The notes under the pieces are model-generated. The model had not been told where the DNA came from. It ran no database searches and was given only the letters and a program-made list of their open reading frames with translations. Made by a program: the position numbers and the translations under genes. From the NCBI GenBank assembly GCA_963576565.1, contig OY755038.1, forward strand, positions 182,617,652 through 182,681,651: DNA of 64,000 nucleotides, given 5' to 3'. The DNA comes from Aspidapion aeneum (Eukaryota; Arthropoda; Insecta; Coleoptera; Brentidae). Below, in pieces: positions 9,227 to 21,366 of the stretch. Positions within the stretch are counted from its first letter, which is position 1. Each line of letters opens with the position of its first letter.

Positions 9227-10832
9227 TAAAATAGTGTTCAACACTCTTACGAGCTGATTAGATTTTGGTCAAAATCCATTAATGCTAATGACAGTTTTTT
9301 GAAAATTAAAAACTTTAAAAAATTAAAAACTTTTTAACGGAGCATCCATCGTATCAATACACTGTTTTCGGAATATAGTAGACTATATTTGGCTCAATAA
9401 TTCGTGTTATAACCAAAAACTTCGTAGTATTTCTTTAGTTTCTAAGATATTTACAAAAACTGTTTGCAAGGCTAATATGTACAGTATGTCCCCCTAAGTT
9501 GGAATCATATGGAAAACTTTTTTAATATTAATTTTAGAAAAAAAGGCTTTTCTTCATAAAAGGTTCGCCATTATCTAAAACTTAAAATACAGCCATCAAA
9601 TATCGAATTTTTTTAGTGGTATACGAGGTTTGTCAAAAAATATGAGTTTTACTCAAGAGTAAAGTAATTTTAAATTTGACAATAACGAAAAATGTTACTT
9701 ATTACGCGTTTTAATTGCAAAATTATTAGAAAACATCGAAAAACTAAAAGGTTATCATGTGTTTCGTAATTAAAAGAGATACATGTTTATTCAAAATATA
9801 AATATTAGTAAAAAATCAAATAAACTGAAGTCTTAATTTAAATGGATTTACTTGTACATTTAAACGTAATTTTTAATTCTGATCAACTTTTTTTAGTAAC
9901 ATTTTTCGATATTGTGTGAAACCACCAGAAACAACTACTCCGAGGGAAAATACCCCTACCGGCATTGAATTATACTGATGGTTTGAGGCTTTCGTTGGGA
10001 ACTTGTTAAAACTGTTTGGTTTCCACTTTCTCCAACGTCGATCATGAGGATACGAGTGATCCCCGTCTGGAACACGTCCTGATAGTCAGGAACAAATGTT
10101 CCATGCCAATCCACGGTCGGTTAACGCAATTTGTAGAAAAATGTTCTAGTATTTTTTGGGTTTTAGGGTGAGCTAAGCAATCTTACAGCCCCTTTTGTTG
10201 TAGTAATTTATTGAATTTTCTATGTATTAAGCTTAGGGCTCAAACTTCGAAAGTGGCTGGGCTAGTTGCGCCCCTGAGTTGATGAGTTAGTGGAAAGAAA
10301 TTATTAGAGATATCCATTGAAACCTAAAGAATGGGCACCTTTAATATCAAGGCGAAAATGTTTTAGCCCAAGCGCAGGTCTCCTGCAAAGTTTAGTGTGT
10401 TGCATACTTACTGGATTTTCGCGGTTGCTTTTACTCTCCGAAGAATTGGAAAGTATCATTTTACTATCCCAAAATAGGGATTAACAGTACACTTTTTATC
10501 TCTGATGTGTATAAAACAAATTCTGGTTTCTGGGGTGGAGAAAAAAACGATTGCACGAGATGTTTGTTTTTAAATGATGGGCAGCAGTTTTTTCCTTTGC
10601 CTCAGGCAAACAAAAAGTTAGACACGCTTCTGCTCCTGCAGGTGATTTTCCGAGCTAGATGAACAGTAAAACCCTTTTTAAATGTATAACATTATCTAAT
10701 GTCTTATAATTTTGGTCTTTTTTATCGCACCACTGGACAATTTTTATCAACACCATCAAGTTTATACTGAATTAATTAGTTATGTAGTCACTAATACCCT
10801 TACCTAATACTTATCGTAGATTGGCAGTTTCC
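9227..10832. other. AT-rich DNA, nothing recognised
   Basis: I see no gene, clear inverted repeat or tandem array over this 1.6 kb. A single GGGCGCAACTAG-type sequence near 10240 may be a worn hAT end. Confidence 0.45.
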
Positions 10833-10980
10833 GGTACCGGCCCATGAGGCACCGGCCCATAAGGCACCAATCCATTAGACACCGGCCATAAGGCACCAAT
10901 CGATACGACACCGGCCCATAAGGCACCGGACCATAAGACACCAGCGCATACGACACCGCTCCATACGACACCGGCCCACC
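10833..10980. repeat. 15-bp minisatellite, CACCGGCCCATAAGG
   Basis: About ten copies of a 15-bp unit (CACCGGCCCATAAGG and variants with CACCAATCCATTAGA or GACACCGCTCCATAC) run head to tail. It is much more GC-rich than its surroundings, which makes it stand out. Confidence 0.85.
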
Positions 10981-11577
10981 AGAATTTTTTTAAATTTTCT
11001 CAACGTTGTTTTCGTGTTTTATAAGGTGCAACCTAGTTGCTAATACCATTTTATAAAATATTATGAAAAATGCAACATTAAGTTAGTTAAGAAATACAAG
11101 GAATAGTTTTATTTTTATTGCTTTTTTAATATGTTTAAGACGTTTTACATCCATTATTATAAAACCAAAATGTTTATCAATTTTTATTGGCAACATGTTA
11201 TTACAACATTTTTTAGCACTTTTAAGGAGTTTATTTTATATAAGGTAATAATCACACAATTAATATACTTTTAAGGAGCGTTGGATTTTTAATTAAAATA
11301 AATAAGGTCTAATTTAATTTTATTGAATTAGTCAGTGGTTGTAATTTCGATGATAATAACAATAGAAACTTTCATGTGTCACAAGCAAAAATTTTGAATT
11401 TTTATTAGCAAAAACATTACTTTACCCCTGGATCCGCCACTGTGTGTTATCAAATCAGAAAAATCTTAATAAAAAAAACCATATATTTTAAACCCCCCAA
11501 TTGCTTAATTTGGGCATTTCATTTAAACCTATTTAAAATTATTTTATTTAAAAAAGGTATTGGTCTTCCATTTTAAA
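10981..11577. other. AT-rich spacer with a solitary hAT-like end
   Basis: Mostly A/T-rich. CCTGGATCCGCCACTG at about 11428-11443 is a solitary CAGTGGCGGATCC-type terminus; I found no partner to its left. Confidence 0.4.
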
Positions 11578-12530
11578 TGATCTTCTTCTTCTTCTTCTAC
11601 TACTAAGCAGAAAACTCAGGACTAACCAGAACAAAAAATGTTAAGAAGCGGTCATAATATCGGGACTAGGGATGTCAGAATTTTTGGAAAAAACCGGTTT
11701 TTCGGTTAACCGGTGATTTTTGCACTCATTTTAACTGTCCGGTTATCACCGATACGGGGTCTTCCGGTTAACCGGTTTATCGGTTATTTAAAAAAAATAA
11801 AAGTGATTATAATTAAAAGCATCGGGTATTCAGGTTAAACGGATATTTTGGTTATTTTGTTTTTTTTAATATTAACAGAAGAGCAATTCCACGCCAAGTC
11901 ATCCAATTTACAAAAAAAGTGTTGCCCTGACATTTAATTTTTTTCTTTAATCATGCTTACTAAATGAAACAGCTTATGCTTAACCTCTTTTGCACAATTT
12001 TAGATTTTTTAATCCAATTATGCTCATAGTAAACAGCACCTAAAAAAAATTAACCTATTATTTTGAAAACATGCATAAAAGTAGTTTTCAAAAAAATGTG
12101 ATATTTAGCAAAATCTTTTATACTGGCTTAATTAGAGCAATTTAGAGAATATCCAAAAAACGTAGAAATTTTCGAAGTTTTCATATTTTTTTGGGGTATA
12201 AATGTAATGTTTTCTTAAATTTTTGATACAGTGTTGGAAAGCTATACTCAAGGACTATATCTTCCTTGTATAAAACATATTTAAAAAGTAGACGTTACCT
12301 TGGAGTTCCACGAAGAAGTTAAGAATGTCTGAGAAATCCCTCAACTTCAGCATCAAAAATGACCCTGTCTATCGAGGTGCTGGTGGTAATCAAGTAGGGT
12401 AAATTTTTCACTATATCATATACTTTTAAAAACCAGAATAAAAAATCTGGGTCTGTAATCCTTAAAATCACTACACATTTTTTTGTTATTTTAATATTTT
12501 TAGTGATGTTAAATTGCATCACAAATTACA

Positions 12531-12690
12531 GGCCTGGATCTACGGGAAAGGATGCCCCCCCCCCCCCAAATCTGAAACTTTACTCAGTTTTGACACACAG
12601 AATACACCTCCTTGTCACTATGCAAAATAGTTTTGTGAAATATTTATTATGATATTTTCCCCCAAAATAAAGTTTCTAGGTCCGCCCCTG
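12531..12690. mobile_element. hAT-type MITE nested in the hAT element
   Basis: The left end CAGGCCTGGATCTACG and the right end CTAGGTCCGCCCCTG are related inverted termini (CAGG..GGA(T/C)CTA). CAAATTA occurs on both sides, close to an 8-bp duplication. The interior has a C-homopolymer of 14 and no coding potential. Confidence 0.6.
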
Positions 12691-13064
12691 CAAATTAAGG
12701 TTTATCAGAAAGTAAAGTTTATTTATATGAGCACTGTTCAATAAATTATGATCTAAACTCTCTTCATAAGATCACTACCCATATTTGTTTAAAGTTTATT
12801 TACTTTTTTAGTAGTTACCTACTGTCATATTTAAAAAATCGGAAAAGAAGTTGAGTTCTATAATTTCAGAAACCGAACAAATTTTTTTTCTGAGCTTGAA
12901 GTAAATTTAGCATAGCACAGTTAAATCATCCAGAGGAGTGAAAGAATGGTGTCCAGTTGTTGGTTGTTTGAGATTTTAATGTAAAACAAATCGTTTCACA
13001 GTACCTCCAAACGTATCACATAGGCTTTTACCATGCGTTAGTTTTGTAGTTAGTTTTTTTAATG

Positions 13065-13241
13065 CCCAATGGCGTATGCAGACATTTTCCATGGGGGTTG
13101 GGAGAGGGGGCTTGAGTAAAAGCAAAGTCCTGGAAAACCATTTATTTCTTCTTTTAGAAAAATTCAATCTTTAGGAGAAGTTATTTAATGGTTTTGGAAA
13201 GATTAGGCCTCCAACCCCCCTCCCTCCTGCGTACGCCACTG
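13065..13241. mobile_element. hAT-type MITE nested in the hAT element
   Basis: The left end CAATGGCGTATGCAG and the right end CTGCGTACGCCACTG match as inverted repeats with two mismatches, and the subterminal G-rich and C-rich tracts are also complementary. The flanks (TTAATGCC / TTAAACCT) only partly resemble a duplication. Confidence 0.6.
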
Positions 13242-13339
13242 TTAAACCTGAATCATTTCATTTACCAAAGAAACAAACTAATTAATGTCCGTGTCTCACC
13301 AAAAATGTATTCTTAAAACTAAAAAAAAAATTTCCGACA

Positions 13340-13375
13340 GTGTACGAAGATGGGACTTGAACCCACAAACTAGGA
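13340..13375 (-). ncRNA. tRNA-like B-box, possible worn SINE
   Basis: The minus strand contains GTGGGTTCAAGTCCCATC, a good T-arm/B-box match (GGTTCAANTCC). I cannot find a convincing A-box or folded tRNA around it, so it is at most a remnant of a tRNA-derived SINE. Confidence 0.3.
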
Positions 13376-14489
13376 TCTCACGCAAAACAGTATGTGGCTA
13401 TAAATAAGATCTCCTGACGATGATTTTTATACAAAAAATTTTTTCCTTTTGCGAATCAATAAAAAAATTTGATTTTTTACATGCTTTAACCAAATAGCTT
13501 AAAAGTTGATGTTAAAATGACAGATCCACATTTTTTATTTTACTTCTATTTAGACGATACATTGTCAAGTAAAACAAGGCATAAGCGAAGTTTTAATAGA
13601 CAGATAGACATGACAATTTTTTTAGTCAAATGTTGCCAATTCTGAGGTTTTTGCGGTTTTTCCAATTTTAAAAAATTTAGTTTGCTGAAAGCAATAGACC
13701 TAGAAATTTTTCTTTTGCCTTGTATGATAGTCAAGCCACTGAGCTTTAATGTGCGTATAGCCTTTTTTTTTGATGGACCATATTCCGCACCGGTGTAAAT
13801 AATTAAAAATCGAGAAAACCATAAACTTTACTATTTTTTGAAAACTATTTTTGCCATGTCAAAAAAGTGAGGTTAATTTTTTTTTCTGTATAGGATTATC
13901 CAACCAATATTAAAGATTTCTTCCGATAAATTTGTTTTTACATAAGATTTAATACAATAGAAATAAAAAAAATAAGGCCACAACTGATTTTCTTCTTTTT
14001 TTTACTTTTAAAGTGGCCTGTAAAATACGGGAGGCAACATTAAAAATTAAAATTTGTTAATTTGATATTCCTAAGGACACTAATACATGTTATCAAAATT
14101 TGGATGTTTTTCGTAACATGGCAGCTACCCTCATTGGATGATTTGCGTGGAATTACTCAGAATAAAGAATTTATAATGATGAATAATATAAAAATGTTAA
14201 TAAAGCAATTTTCCGAGTTCTGTTTTCTAGTTTTTAATAAATATTTTTTTTATATGGCTAAATAACCGGTTTTTTAACGGTTATAGGGTTTAAAGTGTAA
14301 AAATCGGTTATAACCGAAGCCAAAAAATAACTTATAATAACCGGTTAACTTATGGAAAAAAAAACCGGTTTTCCGGTTTTAACCCACCGGTTATTGGCAT
14401 GCCTAATCGAGACGCGCCCGCGCTTCGAGCTCTAGATTTTAAGTACCCGACCAGACACGAGACGGAACCGAAGAACCACCGTAGTTTTA

Positions 14490-15165
14490 AACGCATAGCC
14501 TCGACAGTGCAATTCATCTTTGGACGTAGGCCTCCCACAGTATCTTCCACTCATCTCTGTCTGTGGCCATGTTCATCCATCTAGTTCCTGCGTGTTTCTT
14601 CAAGTGGTCCGCCTATCTCAATTGGGGTCTTCTTTTATTTTCCCAAGGTCTCCAGTTTACAATAAATTGGTTCCATCGAACGTCTTTGTGTCTGATATTA
14701 TGACCGGCAAATTTCCATTTTAATTTTGCTATTTCTCTCACATCCAAAACTTTTGTTTTATTTCTGATCCATTTATTTTTTTTTCTATCTGTTAGCTTTA
14801 CATGTAACATTTGTCTTTCCGTTAATCTTTGGGCTTTTGGTACTTTATCCATGTTTGATTTTGTAAGTGTCCATGTCTGGGATCCATCGGTAAGTACAGA
14901 AATAATACATTGGTTATACACTTTCGTTTTGAGGTACTGAGGGTATTTTTTATTTTTTAATATGTAGCTTAATTTACTGATTGCTGCCCAGACCAATCTT
15001 ACTCCTTGATTTTAGCTGTTTGGTTTTCTTTGTTTTAGTTTAATAATTTTTCCCAGGTATATTAATCTACATGTTCTATTTTCTTTTGGTTTATTCGGAT
15101 CGTGATATCTTTATATGTGTTTGCTATGGTTTTAGTTTTAGTGTAGTTCATACTCAGTATAACCG
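14490..15165 (-). pseudogene. RTE-type LINE ORF, C-terminal end
   Basis: On the minus strand the frame at 14996-14613 contains the blocks 'QCIISVLTDGSQTWTLT', 'AQRLTERQMLHVKLTDR' and 'IAKLKWKFAGHNIRHKD', followed by the conserved 'AGTRWMNMATDRDEWKILWE' in the same frame after one TAG stop (14613-14615). This is the region downstream of the RT core in RTE-like LINEs widespread in insect genomes. Upstream, from 15165 to 15000, a worn frame still shows 'TKTIANTYKDITIRINQKK' with several stops. It normally helps target-primed reverse transcription in the nucleus; this copy cannot encode an active protein. Confidence 0.8.
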
Positions 15166-15370
15166 TAGTGTATATACAGTATAGTGCATATTATTTTCGG
15201 AATTACTAATACATATTGCTATTGGAAAAAAAAATATATTTTACAGTAGTCATAAAATATTTATTTTTAAGATTTTTAACTGTTACCAATTGTAACAGTG
15301 GTTACATGCACGCTGCGCCACGGCTAAGCAAAAGTATAAGAATTACTTTTTTACGTTTTAAAATATTATA

Positions 15371-17064
15371 TAGGGTGACCATACGCCCGGCTTTTTTGTT
15401 TGTCCGGCTTTTTGTCGATCCAAGAGATCCTATGTTTTTGGTCATTCAGGGGCGGCAGTTAATGGTAGCCCCACAACGATAAAATTAGCCCCCGAAACGA
15501 TATTAGCATAACTTTTCAGGATCGAACTGACCAATTCACGTAAACATTTCCGGCACCGCGCTTATATTTTTTAAACTACCCAAGACTTTTGCACTTGATA
15601 ACATTTTTAAGGCAAATTTTTTTGTTTTTACCAAAAACTTTTTTCGAAAAGTACAAAAAAATTTCGTCTACGGAGCAATTTTTTTAAACATTTTTAGATT
15701 TATTTTTTTTAGTTTTTTTTTTTGTAAAAAAAGTTTCCAGAATATTTTATCTGAAAATATAGAAATTTTCGCCTGCGGTGCGAATTTTGTCAATTTTTTA
15801 GTATTTTTTTCATATTGCAAAGAGTGTAGTGCAATTTTTTTCGAGAATTTTTGCCTACGGCACAATTTATTCAATTTTCTATTAGTTTTTTACATTGCAG
15901 TTTTCTTACATTTTTCCTACACAACTTGCGATTTTTTATAGCATAAAGCATTTTTCCGGAAATGTTTGCCTGAGGCGCAATTTTTTTCAATTTTCAGTAT
16001 TCTTTTAATATTCCAGAAACTATCATCTACGGCGCCAATATCCATGAAAAGTGCCTTTTTTTTTCATTTTCGCTATCGGCGTAGCGTCATTTTTTTTGTG
16101 GCGCAATTTTATTCGAATTATTGTCAGGAATGTAAATTATCTTGGAAAAGCGACAAAGACAATTATAATTCTGTTGAGATAAGAAAGTGGTTTCGCCTCC
16201 CTCCAAAATGGAAAACATTTGGTTGCCGCCTACCACACAGCAGATGGTTAATGCGAGAAAATCTATTGAAAAGTCTAGAGTAGGAGTCGTAATGGTTAAG
16301 CGTGGGGATACAGCAAGTATCGAGAGGGTTTTCCCTTTAAAGTGATTGGACATGGAAATACTGTGAGATAAGAAAATGTTGTCTATAAAATGTATTTTAT
16401 CTCTCTTTTTGTTTAGGTTATCTTGTTTAGCTCATTAGCTAGAATGTAAAGTAAACTTAGAGATTATTAGCAACGCCACTGACTTGGTTCCTCCAAGCTC
16501 TTCAAAGAGGGGATAATGGATTATTTAGGTCCAACCTACCGTTTATAAAAACCCAAACTTTGAGAAGACAAGTCGGTAGTCACATTCTAAGTTTTGTTGA
16601 ATTTAACTAAAACCTCTAAAGTAATTATCAGTGAAGAAACATATAATTTTTATATTTAAAGAATATTTTGAAGTTTGTTATTTTGGTAAGTTAAAGTTTT
16701 ATTTTAATATTTTGAGTATTCTTTGTTTTATAGGTCATAAGAAAAGTCTTGTAACAATTTTTAAATTGCAACAGAGTTTTATTTGGTATTCATTAAAGTT
16801 TGTAACGTTTTCAAAACTGTTTTATATTTATTTTATTCACATAAGGGATCTACTACGGTACCCTCGTTTAAGGGTTCGATTTAAAATAAAATCGTACCCG
16901 ACAATATACCGACCTATTTTTTTTTTATTCATCTTTCTTTGTGGTCATCAAATATTTTTTGACGGTTTTTGAAGATGTCAGTTTTTGTCCGGCTTTTTTA
17001 TTGAAAATCAGGCTTTTTTGTCTCTGACGTCCTCCTTTTATGCTAAACTCATATGGTCACCCTA
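15371..17064. mobile_element. hAT-like element, 1.69 kb
   Basis: The ends TAGGGTGACCATACGCC and (right, reverse complement) TAGGGTGACCATATGAG are inverted repeats. The subterminal motif TTTTTGTCCGGCTTTTT appears at both ends. An AT-rich 7-8 bp direct repeat (TATTATA) lies on both sides. Termini starting (C/T)AGGGTGACCATA are typical of hAT elements. The interior is mostly non-coding, with one possible transposase remnant at 16208-16345. Confidence 0.7.
16208..16345 (+). pseudogene. Possible hAT transposase C-terminal remnant
   Basis: A 45-codon frame ends in 'VGVVMVKRGDTASIERVFPL'. The 'TASIERVF' segment resembles the hAT dimerisation motif (..S..vERvFS..), and a 'DWTW' follows in another frame after the stop. 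The position inside a hAT-like element makes this reading plausible, but the match is short and could be chance. Confidence 0.3.
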
Positions 17065-18089
17065 TATTATATAACACATTTTGGGGATACCGGCATTCCT
17101 TGTTTAGGGTTTAGCCGGCTAAACCAGTGTTTTGTTTTATACATATAAGAAGTTGCTAGATTTCCTTGGGCTGCTTAGCTTCTTAGATATTTGGGAGCAG
17201 TAAGCAGGACCTATTTAAAGGATTTTTAATCTGGCCTTTGAGTATGTTTCAGCAGACAGACAGACCCATTTACCCTTAATAATTCCAATGCTGCAATCCT
17301 GGACCAGTAAGAGTTAAGATGGTGGTCCTCTCCTGTAGATATACCGAATACTTGCATATCATTTATAAACTTGTCCTTCCAGTCTGTGTTTGACTCTGTT
17401 TTTTGCGATTATTTTTCTTGTTTAACATCAGTCAACAGCTTTATTCCATTGATATAAAAAAAATCCGTCATTTTGGTCTTGTAGTTAACCGGGGTTTAGC
17501 TAGTCTTGATTAGCATAAACTACTTTATTTTAATCTGGTCAGCTGCATCAACTGGCTTTATAATTAGGTGGCAAGTAATAGAATACACCAGCAGTTGAAA
17601 AGGTAAAAATTTCTATATAAAATGATGAGTAATGATAATGATGGCTATAGTATATATACGTCGGTTATAAAAATGTGGATATTGCTTTGATTTATTAAGA
17701 TGCAGTTATAAGCCGTCTCAACTTAGACATTTTAAGAATTTTATTTGTTGGTAATTACTTTAACAAAATGAGCTTTGAAAAATAAAAATTTACTTCAATA
17801 AATAATTTCCTTTGTGATGACCAGCCCACCTTATTTTTGATTTAAATTAAAAAAGTTTTTAATAAAAAAATGTTATTAGAATCATGCGTCCTTCAATTTT
17901 TCCATACTTATTTTGAGATTTGTTCACCCTGATTCCGATTTTCAGAGTGTTAGTTATCTTCAATTTGGTTTATAAAAATGAAAAAACAAAATAATTTACG
18001 TGAAAAAAAGGAGTTAATTAATAAAAAGCCAAATTACTTTTACAGTTTTATTCTTTAAATCTTGAAAGGTTCATTTAATTCTTTAGTAA
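17065..18089. other. AT-rich spacer, nothing recognised
   Basis: No coding or structured repeat signature was seen in about 1 kb. A short CAGACAGACAG tract lies near 17254. Confidence 0.45.
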
Positions 18090-18201
18090 GCCCAACTAAC
18101 ATTTAAAGTTTTCGCGACGACACCCTCACCAGTAAGAATTTCTTAAAAGTAACCGCAACGTACTCCTGCTACGTCTCACTATACCATTTAGCTACGTAAT
18201 A
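18090..18201. repeat. Repeat R, copy 1, left part
   Basis: ACTAACATTTAAAGTTTTCG and the following ~100 bases match the start of R copy 2 at 40638. Here the repeat is interrupted by element S; its continuation is at 30454. Confidence 0.75.
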
Positions 18202-18724
18202 CAGTGAATAGAAAACATTTGTTGTGTGAGTTTTACCCTACAAAAGGTCCGGTAGTTCTGAATTTTGGATATGTTATTAAGGTCGAAAGGGTTGTTAAAA
18301 ATCTGAGTTTTCGACACCCCCACCCCTGTGCTTCCTCCACCATCTTGAAAAAACCATCAAAATTTGCACTTTTTATAGTTTTTTGCCTGTAACTTCGTTC
18401 CAGTACACTAAATCGCAAAAAGAGTTATATGAAATTTTTTAGAGGATATAACTTTCTACAATTGAGTGGTACCGTGATTGTTCTGCGAGCAGTAGTAATG
18501 GAGCTAGGTAATCTCCAATAATGACTAAAATCACGTGCTTGGGCAAATTTTCAGATTTTTTCTACTTTAGACGGCATAAGCTCCGAAATACTTTGTTCTA
18601 GGGTAAAAGTTCTAAGAACATATCTTGTAGAGAATTTTATCAGCTACAAAATCCATTCTTTAAATATATTTTTAAGTATTGTAATTAAATGGCCCCCATT
18701 TACTATATACATATATATATAATA

Positions 18725-20131
18725 AACCAAGTTTTGTAAAAATTTAAAAAAATTTACAATTTGACATTAAACATTTTAAGATGGCGGCCGAAGTTCAGAT
18801 AAAAAAGTAATTTTTTTGTTCTTGTTTGACAGAACTAGTATTGCCGTGTGATATATCGATTTATACTAAATAGGGGTCGCCGATTTTAAATATTTCATCA
18901 TGAATGACACATGTCTATTATTAGTCAAGATGGCGGCGTTCAAAATATAAAAACAACATTATCTTCTAGGTTTGGTAATTTTTTTTACCAAGATATGTAG
19001 TTTTATATTTCCCTTAATTAGTTTTAAGTCAAAATGTACAAAAATAATATTATTTATTTATTTTTTAAAGATGGCGTTTCCAAAAAGTAAAAAAAAACAT
19101 TTTAATTTATTTTTTCGAAATTTAACAAAAAAACTGGAAAAAACAAGACATTTCGGTAAACAAGACACAGATATTTTAAAAATTTCAAAGAAGATGACAT
19201 ATGTCACGTACCGGGTGATTTGATTGAATTGACCATATTTTTCTTAATAGCTATCTCCGTTAATATTAATCTAACAGTAACGTTTAAATAAGCAAAGTTA
19301 AATAATTTTTTCTAAATCATTAGAATCTGATGTCAAAAATGACATATGTCATACACTTGTCAAAAATATTTCAACAACGGCTGGACTAAATGTCAACATA
19401 TTATATATTCTTGAAATCAGAAAAAGGAGCCCTATCAACTAAAAACATTATATGCAGGGTGTTTTGTTTAAAAAAATAAACCATATGTCAATAGTTTGAC
19501 AAGTGTATGACATATGTCATTTTTGACATCAGATTCTGATGATTTAGAAAAAATTATTTAACTTTGCTAATTTGAACGTTACTGTTAGATCAATATTAAC
19601 GGAGATAGCTATTAAGGAAAATATGTCAATTTATTCAAATCACCCGGCACGTGACACATGTCAACTTTTTTGGCATATTTAAAACATCTGTGTTTTGTTT
19701 AACGAGATGTCTTGGTTTTCTCAGTTTTTTTGTTAAATTTCGAAAAAATTTACAAAAATGTTTTTTTTTAATTTTTCGGCCGCCATCTTTAAAAAATAAA
19801 TAAATTCTATTTTTTTTTTGAACATTACAATTTAAAGCTAATTAAGGTTAATATAAAACTACATATCTTGGTAAAAAGATTTACCAAACGAAAAAGATAC
19901 TGTTGTATTTATATTTTGACCGCCGCCATCTGGATAATAATAGACATATGTCATTTATTATGAAATATTTACAATCGGCGACCCCCATTTAGTATAAATC
20001 AATATATTACATGGCAATACTAGTTGTGTCAAACAAGAACAAAAAAATTACTTTTTTATCTGAACTTCGGCCGCCATCTTAAAATGTTAAATCTCAAATT
20101 GTAACATTTTATAATTTTTTACAAAATCGGG
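18725..20131. repeat. 1.4-kb palindrome inside S with AAGATGGCGGC sites
   Basis: Two arms of about 640 bases mirror each other around a centre near 19430, leaving a loop of about 120 bases. Examples are AAGATGGCGGCCG at 18778 against CGGCCGCCATCTT near 20068, and GTCATACACTTGTCA at 19349 against its complement at 19497. AAGATGGCGGC-type sites occur at 18778, 18927, 19068, 19779 and 20069, with a variant at 19923. The self-complementary 12-mer TGACATATGTCA occurs at 19195, 19340 and 19508. Confidence 0.85.
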
Positions 20132-20787
20132 CTTACTACTGATAAAATCCAAAAAAAATTTTTTGCAAAATTTATTTTGGTCTACTGGTTGTAAAGGTCT
20201 CTTTTATTTTTGACAAATTAAGCGCCATCTTTGTGTCGGCTGAGAAACTTATAATTTCGTTTAAGCAGGTTTAAAGAACTGGTCAGTAGCTTTAATATGA
20301 GGTATTAAAAATAAATATCGCAAAAAAAATTAAGAAAATAGCGAAGAAAAACCATTTTTTTAAAATATAGCCTCCATTTTGTTTTGCAGTGACAGATGTA
20401 ATTTTTTTTTACATTTTTACATTGAGTATATCCCACTTAAAGTAAATTTATCAAAATTAATTTAATTTCTCTTAAAACAAGGAAATCATTTTTTTTCTTA
20501 TCTTTGGCAGCCGCCATCTTGGATTCTGAGGCCGGAAAATCGGGGATCCTCGAATGAAAATTTAGCTTTTGGTGTTAGGTACTACTATTTTCCAAATATA
20601 AAAAATATACCCTTTTTGCAGCTTTATTCTACAAATTTACTCTACTACAACGTGTAAAAGGAAATTTTATTATCTACAATGAAGTAAAAAACCATTTTTT
20701 TGATAAAGGGTATGGTTTTCAGAAAATCAAATAAAACCTGTGCAAAACATAATTTTTAAAAAATTAATTAAATGGCTCCCATGCGTA
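20132..20787. other. S interior between palindrome and BEL-1
   Basis: Non-coding. It holds further CGCCATCTT sites at 20222 and 20510 and, from about 20640, the first of several diverged units (AAAAGGAAATTTTATTATCT) that continue on the far side of BEL-1 at 29241. Confidence 0.6.
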
Positions 20788-21254
20788 TGCCCGCAGTTAG
20801 AAAAACGATAACTGCAGTGGACTGTATATATTTTATTAAATGAAAGTGCGAACAAACATAATTATATTGATACGAAATCATGAAATAATTAAGGTCCATA
20901 GGTTAATTGCTGTTACCCACACAACGGAAATCAGAAACAAAGCACTCACCAGTTTGCAGCCAATTTCTCCACGTTCCAGGGGCCCCTGTCTGGGTCTAAT
21001 GATGGCACCACGTAGCTGAAGGGCTGAAGTTTCTAGTTCTATGCTTCAGTACACCAAAATCGAGCACTTTCAAGTGTATAAAATTGTAATAGTTGGAGAA
21101 AGTAATTAACACGCCATTTTTCTCGAGGCGGTAGAAAGGATCTCTCTGATTCTTGGTGCGCATGTTAAAATGCGCGAAAAATGTACTCTGTCCTTCATCC
21201 AATTGTGTGGTTTTAAAATTTAAAAACAACCGCGAAATTTAGCGGGAGCTAACA
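20788..21254 (-). repeat. BEL-1 3' LTR
   Basis: 467 bp, TG...CA ends in element orientation, about 99% identical by eye to 28774-29240 and clearly similar to the BEL-2 LTRs. Confidence 0.9.
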
Positions 21255-21366
21255 TAACTGCCCTCCAAAACACACAATTTTAGAATATCAGCCGGACAGA
21301 TATAGATAAAAATAAAGAAAAACCTATTGTAATACCCGGTAATAGGAAGAAAAATGAAAATTAGTT

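Larger units (their letters stand above)
11667..14405. mobile_element. Non-autonomous hAT element, 2.74 kb
   Basis: The left end reads TAGGGATGTCAGAA and the right end, reverse complemented, TAGGCATGCCAATAACC. Both subterminal regions are packed with AACCGGTT and CCGGTTAACCGG blocks, a familiar feature of some hAT elements where the transposase binds. The element is flanked by ATCGGGAC (11659-11666) and ATCGAGAC (14406-14413), an 8-bp target duplication with one mismatch, as expected for hAT. I found no transposase frame. Two smaller hAT-type MITEs lie inside (12531-12690 and 13065-13241). Confidence 0.8.
11578..15165 (-). mobile_element. RTE-type LINE, 5'-truncated, split by a hAT element
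   Basis: The minus strand from about 15165 to 14490 codes for the C-terminal end of an endonuclease/reverse transcriptase of the RTE type; its 3' UTR continues to 14406, is interrupted by the hAT element at 11667-14405, and resumes at 11666. The LINE ends at 11578 in a short (AAG)n tail read on the minus strand (AGTAGTAGAAGAAGAAGAAG), a typical RTE-like simple-repeat tail. The 5' part, with the endonuclease and the catalytic RT core, is missing, as is usual for dead-on-arrival copies. No target duplication was identified. Confidence 0.75.

Noticed and set aside
12319..12522. Minus-strand frame with 'STSIDRVIFDAE' inside the hAT element, considered as a hAT dimerisation motif
   Set aside because: The context lacks the flanking conserved residues, and the frame is short and AT-rich; I do not think it is a transposase fragment.
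16087..16353. 88-codon minus-strand frame inside the hAT-like element
   Set aside because: The opposite strand gives a better, transposon-like reading (TASIERVF). The minus frame has no recognisable family.
15446..16480. Possible hAT element bounded by CAGGGGCGGCAG and AACGCCACTG
   Set aside because: The ends are only loosely complementary and the flanking 8 bases do not match.
20996..21229. 66-77 codon open frame present in all four BEL LTRs (also at 28982, 47773 and 54004)
   Set aside because: BEL-2 copies differ from BEL-1 by a 2-base change in length that alters the first part of the frame, so the reading frame is not conserved. The apparent conservation follows from LTR identity.
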